A stretch of DNA of 19,706 bases from JAAZHN01 sp964605575. GTDB taxonomy: Bacteria > Bacillota_I > Bacilli_A > RF39 > UBA660. Location of the stretch: positions 1-19,706 of the forward strand of contig CAZSDG010000015.1 of the NCBI GenBank assembly GCA_964605575.1, given 5' to 3'. A program made the position numbers and the translations under genes. Under the pieces are notes generated by a model, which worked only from the letters and a program-made list of their open reading frames with translations, did not search any database and was not told the DNA's origin. Shown one piece after another: positions 13,485-19,706 of this stretch (positions are counted from its first letter, which is position 1; every line of letters begins with the position of its first letter).

Positions 13485-15351
13485 AAAATCTGCCTCCACC
13501 GGAACCGCCGCCGCCGAAGCCACCACCACCAAATGATGAACCTCCTCCGAAGCCACCTGAACTTGATGCGCTTGATGCTGCCACCTGCGATGCAGTTAAT
13601 GATGCAGCTCTAATTGCCCCACTCACTGAGGAATTAACAATATTGTTTATTAACATATAATCAAACATTGAATAACGACCAAAAGTTGTTGAATCTTGAA
13701 GTTGCATTTCTTTGATTTTTACATTCATCGCTTTTTGAACTTTATGAGCAAGACCAAATATTGTTGCATAAACCAAATATCTTTCCCATAAAATTATTTC
13801 AGGTAAATCTTTTTCTTGGAATGCACCAAAATCATTTAGGAAGTTTCTAAACGCTTTCCAACGAACATAGTGCTCATTACCAACTTCGGTCCTTTTTTTA
13901 GCGCTCAAAATGTATATTAAGAAAAATATATTAACGCCAAGCAGGATATAAGTCATTAAAGTTACACCAATATTAAAGGTGCTGTGAATAAAAAAGTAAC
14001 CGCCAGTTAATAATATTATTATTAAGGAAAATATGATTTTCATTGAATTATTATCCCAAAAATTAAAACTTTCTCCTTCAATCATAACTGCATTTTTCCA
14101 AGCTGTGTAATTGCCTGTAAAGTCTTCATAAGTCTTCGTACTTTTAGCATAGTCTTTTAAATCTTGATCAGTAAACTTTTCACCATTTCCAACTTTATTA
14201 AATAAGAAGTTCATAAGTAGTTTTTCTGAACTATTATCACTTTCTACTAATTTTGCAAATACATATATATCTTTATTTTTTTTAACAGGAACCTTTTCCA
14301 CAGAAATGTTTTTCTTATAAATTAAATTCATAATTGAAGCACTCATCGCATTAGGAGTAATCGACTTATTAAATAAATAGTCAATTACTTCAACATTATA
14401 ATCTTCAATAAATTCGCGATAATACTTACCAAAAAAAGCTGATTTTCGTTCACGGTCGTGTTTTAGAAAATAATATATACTAGCTAATATTACAAAAACT
14501 AAATCAAAGTAAAAAATAATCTGTAAATAAAGAACTCTTCTTTTTGCTTCTTCTCTAATTAAATTAGCTTTATTTGCTCTTTTTTCTTCAAACTTTAAAA
14601 TGTTTTCTAAACCTGGCGATCCACTTCTCTTTTTAGCACCAGCAACTATATTTTTGTCAAATACTACCCTAGCATCAATTGCTTGACCAGGATAAACATT
14701 CGTATACTTAGCCATAACTTGTCTTTTATTAACTATTTCATTGGTACCAGTTAAAGGGCCATGAGAAAATATTCTTAACTCATTAGATATGCCAGGTAAA
14801 TTAATAACTATTATTAATTCTTTAATTACTTCTCGATAATTTTTCCCAATAAAGTCCCAAGCAATTTCAGCAACATCATTATGTAAAACGACCACATCTT
14901 TAATTGTATACGTTATTAAACTTGCTTGATTATAAGATGATGGTTGATATATTTTATAGTTATTTCCATAAGCAGTATATACACCATAATCTCCTTTAGA
15001 AGCATAAGTAACTTGAGTTAATTCTTTTCTTATTCCATTATTTATCAAATCAAAACTTGGGGTTGTATAATCAACCGCATAAATTTTTACATCAGTTATA
15101 CCAGTACCGTTATATATTTTATTATTACTGACATCAACATCATCATTATAAGTATTTTGAAAACTATCAGCTTTATATCTAATTTCAGTCTCAAAACCAC
15201 TATACGTTCCCGACATAATTTTAAGTTCTTTAACTTGCATATCTCCATTACTTAAAATATTAGCCTCAATGTAATACTTATCCGTACCATTAGCTAAAGC
15301 AAATAATGGAAAACAAAAAAACAAAAATAAGAAAGATATTAACTTTTTCAT
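13483..15351 (-). CDS. DUF2207-domain membrane protein with Gly-rich C-terminal tail
   Basis: The 622-aa product has a signal peptide (1-20, cleavage after ALA), an extracytoplasmic DUF2207-type beta domain (about 21-230), a TM helix (about 273-296), a cytoplasmic region, two closely spaced TM helices (about 437-456 and 461-483), a cytoplasmic helical region, and a tail (about 598-622) of Gly with Phe/Ser ending GGGRF. Such Gly-rich tails are a hallmark of DUF2207 proteins. The family has no established function. It lies directly after lemA, a recurring genomic partner in bacteria, suggesting a joint role at the membrane. The ATG at 15351 has AAGGAGG upstream. A hairpin between lemA and this gene suggests lower expression than lemA. 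Confidence 0.92.
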   Translation of the reverse strand: MKKLISFLFLFFCFPLFALANGTDKYYIEANILSNGDMQVKELKIMSGTYSGFETEIRYKADSFQNTYNDDVDVSNNKIYNGTGITDVKIYAVDYTTPSFDLINNGIRKELTQVTYASKGDYGVYTAYGNNYKIYQPSSYNQASLITYTIKDVVVLHNDVAEIAWDFIGKNYREVIKELIIVINLPGISNELRIFSHGPLTGTNEIVNKRQVMAKYTNVYPGQAIDARVVFDKNIVAGAKKRSGSPGLENILKFEEKRANKANLIREEAKRRVLYLQIIFYFDLVFVILASIYYFLKHDRERKSAFFGKYYREFIEDYNVEVIDYLFNKSITPNAMSASIMNLIYKKNISVEKVPVKKNKDIYVFAKLVESDNSSEKLLMNFLFNKVGNGEKFTDQDLKDYAKSTKTYEDFTGNYTAWKNAVMIEGESFNFWDNNSMKIIFSLIIILLTGGYFFIHSTFNIGVTLMTYILLGVNIFFLIYILSAKKRTEVGNEHYVRWKAFRNFLNDFGAFQEKDLPEIILWERYLVYATIFGLAHKVQKAMNVKIKEMQLQDSTTFGRYSMFDYMLINNIVNSSVSGAIRAASLTASQVAASSASSSGGFGGGSSFGGGGFGGGGSGGGRF

Positions 15352-15362
15352 TCTTCCTCCTT

Positions 15363-15386
15363 AAAAAAGCTTACAAATGTAAGCTT
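15363..15386 (-). terminator. Hairpin between lemA and the DUF2207 gene
   Basis: On the minus strand AAGCTTAC and GTAAGCTT form a stem with an ATTT loop, followed by TTTT and then immediately by the AAGGAGG of the next gene. It includes part of the lemA stop codon. No separate promoter fits in the 33 bp between the genes, so the DUF2207 gene must be read through this partial terminator. Confidence 0.7.
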
Positions 15387-15945
15387 AAAATTTCACTTGA
15401 ACATTTTCGCGTTCAGCTTCTTGTGCTTCGAAGAATGATTCTGATTTAAATTTAAATAGGCTTGCTACAATATTAGATGGTATCATTTGAACTTTATTAT
15501 TATACATTAATACTGTATCATTATAAAATTGACGGGCAGCTGCGATTTTATTTTCTGTTTCACCTAATTGACCTTGGAGATCCATAAATGATTCATTAGC
15601 TTTTAAATCAGGATAACTTTCTGCTAAAGCGAATAATTTGTTTAATGCACCTGTCAATTGATTATTTGAAGCCATTTCTTCTTCAGGTGTAGTAGCACTT
15701 AAGAAAGTGTTTCTTGCAGTGATAACAGCTTCTAAAGTTTCTTTTTCATGTTTTGCATAACCTTTAACTGTTTCTACTAAATTAGGGATTAAATCAAATC
15801 TTCTTTTTAATTGAACATCAATTTGTGCCCATTGATCTTTAACCCTATTTCTAAGAGCAATCAGTTTATTGTATGTTAGAACAACATATCCAATAATTAA
15901 AACTATTACTCCAATTATTATTCCCCATGTTCCAATTTTCGGCAT
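15385..15945 (-). CDS. lemA: LemA-family membrane protein
   Basis: A short N-terminal TM helix (about residues 7-25) is followed by the helical-bundle LemA domain with its signature NRVKDQWAQIDVQLKRRFDL then IPNLVETVKGYAKHE (about 34-70), and the conserved C-terminal FYNDTVLMYNNKVQMIPSNIVA and FFEAQEAERENVQVKF segments. At 186 aa it has normal length. The start is the ATG at 15945, which has a perfect AAAGGAGG at 7-nt spacing; the longer reading from 15978 adds 11 residues without support. LemA function is not established; it is widely found beside DUF2207-type proteins, as here. The hydrolase gene ends 52 bp upstream with no clear terminator. Confidence 0.95.
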   Translation of the reverse strand: MPKIGTWGIIIGVIVLIIGYVVLTYNKLIALRNRVKDQWAQIDVQLKRRFDLIPNLVETVKGYAKHEKETLEAVITARNTFLSATTPEEEMASNNQLTGALNKLFALAESYPDLKANESFMDLQGQLGETENKIAAARQFYNDTVLMYNNKVQMIPSNIVASLFKFKSESFFEAQEAERENVQVKF

Positions 15946-15997
15946 TTTTATTCCTCCTTTATATTTATAATGTATCACATTAAAAAAAGAATTACTA

Positions 15998-16554
15998 TTA
16001 TTTTTTAATAAAACTAATTATTTTTTGATTAATATCATTGCTTAATTTTTCACTTAGACACCAATGGCTACCCTCTTGCACTATAATTAATTCTTTATCA
16101 ACAACAGGTATTTTATTATATACATCTTCAACTTTTTTAGTTGGAACTAAATAATCCTTTTCACCTTGAACAATTAATATAGGGCATTTCAATTCATAAA
16201 TTTTATTTCCAAGTTCAGCAACTAACTTTCTAAATTGATTTAATGCAGACATATTTAATCTTGATGGTTCATGTTTTTCGTGACTAAAATCTATTTGTTT
16301 AGAAGCTTTATTTAGTCTTTCTAAATTGTGGATTATTTTTACTCTTTTATTTTTTCGCACCAAATAATCAAATGCAGGTGCAAATAAAACAACTTTTTTT
16401 ATAGTATCTGGATTATTTAAAGCTAAATTAATGCCTAATAATCCACCCATGCTATGTCCAACAATGATTATTTGTTCGTGTCCTTGTTCTTTTAAATAGC
16501 TAAGTTTGTCATCACAATCCTTAATCCATTCTTTTCGATCATATTTTTTCTTTT
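15998..16554 (-). CDS. Alpha/beta hydrolase (carboxylesterase/monoacylglycerol-lipase-like), N-terminus lost in gap
   Basis: The 185 readable residues include the nucleophile elbow GHSMGG, the acid in QGEKDYLVP and the catalytic His in EGSHWCLSE, so the Ser-Asp-His triad is complete. A lid-like helical insert lies between. The domain pattern fits small bacterial esterases of the EstB30/monoacylglycerol-lipase type acting on acyl esters; the substrate is unknown. The N-terminal strand region with the oxyanion-hole residues lies in the 100-N gap, so the start is unknown. An apparent open frame through the gap reading LAFVDLAFVD is the antisense of the MPNQQ repeat and is not part of this protein. 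It lies upstream of lemA on the same strand. Confidence 0.88.
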
Positions 16555-16654
16555 NNNNNNNNNNNNNNNNNNNNNNNNNNNNNNNNNNNNNNNNNNNNNN
16601 NNNNNNNNNNNNNNNNNNNNNNNNNNNNNNNNNNNNNNNNNNNNNNNNNNNNNN
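16555..16654. other. Scaffold gap of 100 N
   Basis: Exactly 100 N, a common placeholder for an unknown gap size. It falls between the 5' end of the minus-strand hydrolase gene and the 5' end of the plus-strand zinc-ribbon gene, directly beside a 15-bp tandem repeat that could have broken the assembly. It hides both gene starts and their divergent promoters, and possibly more. Confidence 0.97.
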
Positions 16655-17265
16655 AAATGCCAAATCAACAAATGCCAAATCAACAAATGCCAAATCAACA
16701 AATGCCAAATCAACAAATGCCAAACCAACCAATGTCGAATAATTTTCAACCTAATATGAATCAAGGATACCATCAACAAAATCCAATGCCAGGAAGAAAA
16801 AATACTAATTTAATAATTATTATTGGTGGTGTCGGCTTATTATTGGTAGTTGGAATTATACTAGCATTTACTGTTTTCTCAGGAGGTTCACCAAAAAGTA
16901 TAGCAACTAAAGCCTGCAATTTGACATTTATTGAAGATAATTATGCAGAATATAGGAATCTATTCCCAAAAGAAGAGCACGACAATCTTTCAAAAAGCGA
17001 ATATGATAGAGCAAGAACTGAAATTAGCGGCGCTTACCGTAACACTAAATGCGTTATGGGTGATGTTGAAAATGGTAATAGTGCAGATTTAAATAGCATA
17101 AATAATAAATATAAGGCAAAAATTAGTGCAGTTAAAAAAGTTCCTATGGAACTAAAAACTGATAGCAAAACAATAATTGAAGCAAATCTATATGTTGGAA
17201 AAATCGGTTTAAAATGGTATGTAGTTGATATGAAGATTACTTCAATTCCTATTTTCGATTATTAA
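16655..17265 (+). CDS. Membrane protein with MPNQQ repeats, presumed zinc-ribbon family, N-terminus lost in gap
   Basis: The readable part starts inside a Met-Pro-Asn-Gln-Gln repeat (five units), then an Asn/Gln/Pro-rich linker, one TM helix (NLIIIIGGVGLLLVVGIILAF) and an extracytoplasmic domain of about 125 residues. This domain is paralogous to that of the next gene: both have SP/SA-x-K-x-A, an early Cys, FPK, a Y-x-x-x-x-x-E helix, a later KSKC/NTKC Cys and the ending GKIG-KWY. The Cys pair may form a disulfide. The repeat matches that of the partial gene at the left edge, which carries a zinc ribbon, so a ribbon probably lies in the gap. The ATG at 16657 is inside the repeat and is unlikely to be the start. 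A terminator follows. Confidence 0.8.
16657..16731 (+). repeat. 15-bp tandem repeat encoding MPNQQ
   Basis: Four identical copies of ATGCCAAATCAACAA followed by one variant unit (MPNQP). The array begins at the gap edge, so its true length is unknown. Near-identity of the copies suggests recent expansion or a slippage-prone, length-variable tract. Confidence 0.95.
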
Positions 17266-17274
17266 TAAATATTT

Positions 17275-17300
17275 AAAAAAGCAAGTTTTGCTTTTTTTTT
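17275..17300 (+). terminator. Terminator after the MPNQQ-repeat protein gene
   Basis: AAAAAAGCAA and TTGCTTTTTT form a stem with a GTT loop, continuing into a T-run, 10 bases after the stop. Confidence 0.8.
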
Positions 17301-17351
17301 ACTATAATAATTACTACTATTATAGTAATTATGATATTATTACTATAGTAA
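17301..17351 (+). promoter_or_regulatory. Promoter with two TTACTA/TAGTAA dyads, upstream of the 221-aa zinc-ribbon protein gene
   Basis: An extended -10 (TGA-TATTAT, 17332-17340) lies 27 bp before the ATG; the -35 is poor. Two related dyads flank it: TTACTA(6)TAGTAA at 17311-17328 in the spacer region, and a perfect 12-bp palindrome TTACTATAGTAA at 17340-17351 over the expected start. A longer hairpin, ACTATAATA/TATTATAGT (17301-17309/17318-17326), overlaps. This is the layout of a repressor-controlled promoter. Confidence 0.5.
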
Positions 17352-17366
17352 GAAAGTTGTGATTAA

Positions 17367-18032
17367 ATGATAAAGTTCTGTGCAAAGTGTGGCAAAAAAG
17401 TTAGCGAAGATGATGTAATTTGTATAAAGTGTGGTACATACTTAAAACCAATTGCTAAAAATGCTAAAGAATGGTCACAAGAAATAAGTAATAAAATAAT
17501 TAATGAAGAACAAGAAGGAAATAGTACCACATCAGCAACAACCGGATATTATAGACCAACTACCAAACCTTCTCTTTTTAGTTTTATTGGAGCTATTGTA
17601 AAAATCATTGTTGTTTTAGCTGTTATTGGTGGTTTGGTCTATATATTCCTATTTAATAATTCCGCAGAAAAAACAGCAAATGATATTTGTAATGGTTTCT
17701 TCATTCGAAAAAACTTTACTAGTATTAAAAAGCACTTCCCTAAATTGGTGAGAGAATTGTATACCGAAGAAAAATATAATACTGAATTTAATGAATTACA
17801 AGGAAAGTATCAAAAATCTAAATGCGAATTAATTAAAATTATCGATGTAGAACTGGATAAGGATAATAATTTATATAAATTATTATATGAAGAAAATGTA
17901 ACCCAAATAAAAACCGCTTATTATAAAATTCATACTTCTTCAGATAGTGAAGATGATAAACAAATAATGGTTGAATTTGCCCTAGGAAAAATAGGCAACA
18001 AATGGTACTTCTTTGGTTCAAATATAAGATAA
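17367..18032 (+). CDS. Zinc-ribbon/TM protein with extracytoplasmic Cys-pair domain, 221 aa
   Basis: A zinc ribbon (Cys 5, 8, 19, 22) is followed by a polar linker, one TM helix (about residues 73-96) and a C-terminal domain of about 120 residues paralogous to that of the preceding gene (Cys at about 108, FPK, KSKC, ending GKIGNKWYFFGSNI). The domain could be NTF2-like (DUF4878-type), judged from its initial helix, the central strands and the final Trp-containing strand, but this is a weak match. The ATG at 17367 has no good Shine-Dalgarno, so translation may be weak or controlled. Its own promoter region contains two palindromes. It ends at a hairpin shared with the convergent thioredoxin-like gene. 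Confidence 0.85.
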   Translation: MIKFCAKCGKKVSEDDVICIKCGTYLKPIAKNAKEWSQEISNKIINEEQEGNSTTSATTGYYRPTTKPSLFSFIGAIVKIIVVLAVIGGLVYIFLFNNSAEKTANDICNGFFIRKNFTSIKKHFPKLVRELYTEEKYNTEFNELQGKYQKSKCELIKIIDVELDKDNNLYKLLYEENVTQIKTAYYKIHTSSDSEDDKQIMVEFALGKIGNKWYFFGSNIR

Positions 18033-18056
18033 AAAAAAGCGTTTTCGCTTTTTTTT
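18031..18056. terminator. Bidirectional terminator between the zinc-ribbon and thioredoxin-like genes
   Basis: AAAAAAAAGCG and CGCTTTTTTTT pair around TTTT, giving a U-run on both strands. It overlaps the stop codons of both convergent genes. Confidence 0.88.
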
Positions 18057-18669
18057 ATTCGTTACAATTTAAACAAATTGGTGAAAAATCTTTAAATGCT
18101 AGACGGAGTTTACTTTTAAATTCTTCAACTCTTTCTTCTGTCCAATATTGTTCTGAAGCCTTAGCATCCGCAGTAATTATTGTAGCTGTTTCATTATCAT
18201 TGAATATTATTTTACCATCTTTTACAATCGTTAAGTTTGGTACAAAGATCTTTCTTTCATTATTGTTATCTAATGGAATATTATCACCCAAGATTTTAAC
18301 TGTATTTTGATAATCAGGTGATTTGTTATTACGATCGTGATATATATCATAGTAATAAATTTTTTCAATTTGCATTTCTTTTGCAACTTCATTAATATAC
18401 TTCGCATATGATTGACACCAAGTACAAGCTGGAAATCCTAAAAAGATAATTCCGCTTTCTTTTGTTAGGATTTGATTAATTTCCTTTAATCTTTTATAAA
18501 TGAAAACATTATCTTTATCAACTTTAGGATATACTTCTGAAAATTTTTCTGATTCTTTTTGTTCTACTTCTTTCCAGTCTCTATTACCTAAAATAATAAA
18601 ACCAGCTAACATTGCAATTCCTAAAATAATTGATAATAAACCTTTAAGGCTTTTTAAATGCCCTTTCAT
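18055..18669 (-). CDS. Membrane-anchored thioredoxin-like protein with CTWC motif
   Basis: The 204-aa product has an N-terminal TM anchor (about residues 9-29) and a thioredoxin-fold domain with the redox motif PACTWCQSY (Cys 82 and 85), preceded by a strand GIIFLGF, and a later VPNLTIVKDGKII strand carrying the usual cis-Pro. Two more Cys lie at the very C-terminus (CLNC). The expected role is thiol-disulfide exchange outside the membrane. Its likely clients include the Cys-pair ectodomains encoded next to it, which is inference. The ATG at 18669 has AAGGTG at good spacing and is 1 nt after the tsf stop; the GTG at 18678 would overlap tsf. It therefore depends on tsf transcription and probably translation. 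Confidence 0.85.
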   Translation of the reverse strand: MKGHLKSLKGLLSIILGIAMLAGFIILGNRDWKEVEQKESEKFSEVYPKVDKDNVFIYKRLKEINQILTKESGIIFLGFPACTWCQSYAKYINEVAKEMQIEKIYYYDIYHDRNNKSPDYQNTVKILGDNIPLDNNNERKIFVPNLTIVKDGKIIFNDNETATIITADAKASEQYWTEERVEEFKSKLRLAFKDFSPICLNCNE

Positions 18670-18670
18670 A

Positions 18671-19546
18671 TTATTCACCTTTTATTTGGCTCATAACTTC
18701 ATTGGCAAAATCATCAGATCTTTTTTCCATTCCTTCTCCTACTTCAAAACGAATCATCGTTAATAAAGTAGCATCATTATTATTTAAAAAAGTCTTAACA
18801 TTGATATCCCCATCTTTAATAAATGCTTGTTCAACTAAAACAATTTCTTTAAAGAATTTTTTAATTCTTCCTTCAACCATTTTAGTTGCAATTTCTTCAG
18901 TTTTTCCTTCATTCATTGATTGTTCTTTTAGTACTTCTCTTTCACGATCAACTACTTCTTCTGGAACATCTTCTATTGTTACATATTGAGGCTTCATAGC
19001 TGCCGATTGCATTGCAACATCTTTTGCTATTGTTTCATCTCCACCTTTAATAAGAGTTAACACAGCAATTTTTCCACCATTATGTAAATATTCACCAAAA
19101 TTTTGGTTTGCTTCTTTTTCTAATACTTCTATTCTTCTTAATGACAACTTTTCTCCGATTTTGGCTGTTTTAGCAACAATCAGATCATTAATTGTTCCGT
19201 CTTCATACTTTAATTCTAAAGTTTCTTCAACTGTTTTAGCATTATTATTTAATATTTCCTGACCAATAACGTCAATCATTTCCACAAATTCATCGTTTTT
19301 ACTAACAAAGTCTGTTTCTGAATTTACTTCAACAATTACCGCTTTGTTATCTTTAATAAATATTTTAGCTAATCCTTCAGCAGCTATTCGACTTGATTTT
19401 TTTGTTGCAGTTGCAAACCCTTTTTCTCTTAGCCAATCCATTGCTTCTTCAATGTTACCATTTGTTTTTTCTAGAGCCGACTTACAATCAAGCATTCCAG
19501 CCCCAGACATTTCTCTAAGTTCTTTAATTAAACTAGCGCTTATCAT
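18671..19546 (-). CDS. tsf: Translation elongation factor Ts
   Basis: EF-Ts is the guanine-nucleotide exchange factor for EF-Tu. The 291-aa product is full length. The N-terminal UBA-like domain has LIKELREMSGAGMLDCKSAL (6-25) and EEAMDWLREKG, then the signature EVNSETDFVSKN, the core MQSAAMKPQYV segment, and a C-terminal MIRFEVGEG. The ATG at 19546 has AAGGAGA upstream. It follows a gene whose stop lies 11 bp upstream, probably rpsB, the usual partner, and is followed after 1 nt by the thioredoxin-like gene. Confidence 0.97.
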   Translation of the reverse strand: MISASLIKELREMSGAGMLDCKSALEKTNGNIEEAMDWLREKGFATATKKSSRIAAEGLAKIFIKDNKAVIVEVNSETDFVSKNDEFVEMIDVIGQEILNNNAKTVEETLELKYEDGTINDLIVAKTAKIGEKLSLRRIEVLEKEANQNFGEYLHNGGKIAVLTLIKGGDETIAKDVAMQSAAMKPQYVTIEDVPEEVVDREREVLKEQSMNEGKTEEIATKMVEGRIKKFFKEIVLVEQAFIKDGDINVKTFLNNNDATLLTMIRFEVGEGMEKRSDDFANEVMSQIKGE

Positions 19547-19557
19547 TTTATCTCTCC

Positions 19558-19706
19558 TTAATTATTGATTAATGCAATTAATTCGTCTTTTTTTAGTGAA
19601 CTATATCCTTTTAAACCTTTTTCTTTAGCAATAGCTTTTAATTCAACAAGTGTTTTTTCAGTTAAATCTTCTTTTTTAGAAACTTCTTTCTTTGGCTCTT
19701 TAACTT
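19558..19706 (-). CDS. rpsB: C-terminus of the gene before tsf, probably 30S ribosomal protein S2 with a Rho-N/SAP-like tail
   Basis: Only the last 48 residues lie in the window. They consist of a Lys/Glu-rich spacer and a compact motif, TLVELKAIAKEKG-LKGYSSLKKDELIALI, typical of the small Rho-N/SAP-like helix-extended-helix nucleic-acid-binding domain. The position directly upstream of tsf is that of rpsB in most bacteria, so this is most likely S2 with a C-terminal extension. The S2 core itself is not visible, so the assignment rests on gene order. Confidence 0.6.
   Translation of the reverse strand, partial: VKEPKKEVSKKEDLTEKTLVELKAIAKEKGLKGYSSLKKDELIALINN

Noticed and set aside
13497..13560. 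GC-richer stretch as foreign DNA or an RNA gene
   Set aside because: It encodes the Gly-rich tail of the DUF2207 protein; GGN codons explain the composition.
16657..16731. CRISPR-like repeat array
   Set aside because: The 15-bp copies are directly contiguous with no spacers and encode an in-frame pentapeptide, so it is a coding tandem repeat.
16492..16779. Open frames through the N gap reading LAFVDLAFVD or LIWHLLIWHL on the minus strand
   Set aside because: They are the antisense of the MPNQQ repeat joined to the hydrolase through undefined bases; the true hydrolase start is in the gap.
1..19706. Mycoplasma-type genetic code (UGA = Trp)
   Set aside because: TGA ends rimM, trmD and the metallopeptidase gene at family-appropriate positions, and Trp residues are encoded by TGG.

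Overview
The window is AT-rich, densely packed, low-GC Gram-positive (Bacillota) chromosome. Shine-Dalgarno sites are strong (AGGAG/AAAGGAGG), -10 boxes are often of the extended TGn type, and core genes have Bacilli-like content and order. TGA is used as a real stop (rimM, trmD, the metallopeptidase gene) and Trp is TGG, so this is not a UGA=Trp mollicute. An uncultured Bacilli/Erysipelotrichia- or RF39-type lineage fits; the exact taxon cannot be read from the sequence. The sequence is a scaffold with one 100-N gap (16555-16654).

Layout. 1-875: end of a zinc-ribbon membrane protein gene and an unknown two-helix membrane protein, one minus-strand unit. 1001-2698: a GNAT acetyltransferase diverging from an unknown 339-aa Cys-rich protein. 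2723-6684: a minus-strand housekeeping block (YgjP-like metalloprotein, SpoU-type RNA methyltransferase, rimM, trmD, an unknown 145-aa gene, then rplS with its own promoter and leader, and lepB). 6750-13364: an accessory envelope region. One operon (promoter TTGAAA-17-TATAAT at 13399-13427) encodes a zinc-ribbon/TM/HExxH putative metallopeptidase, a secreted trypsin/HtrA-like protein whose catalytic His and Ser are replaced, a 535-aa anchored extracytoplasmic protein, and a zinc-ribbon/TM protein. Next, with its own promoter, comes a related zinc-ribbon/TM protein with an 87-bp x 3 internal repeat. 13483-16554: a DUF2207 membrane protein, lemA and a truncated alpha/beta hydrolase. 16655-18032 (plus strand): two paralogous zinc-ribbon/TM proteins, the first cut by the gap. 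18055-19706: a membrane-anchored thioredoxin-like protein, tsf, and the C-terminus of the gene before tsf, probably rpsB.

The distinctive feature is the repeated architecture: N-terminal CxxC...CxxC zinc ribbon in the cytoplasm, low-complexity linker, one TM helix, extracytoplasmic domain. It occurs in five or six proteins within 20 kb, one carrying a putative metallopeptidase and lying directly upstream of a pseudo-HtrA. This looks like an envelope sensing or quality-control locus (inference). No rRNA, tRNA, IS element, phage gene or CRISPR array was seen. No gene-free stretch exceeds 300 bases.
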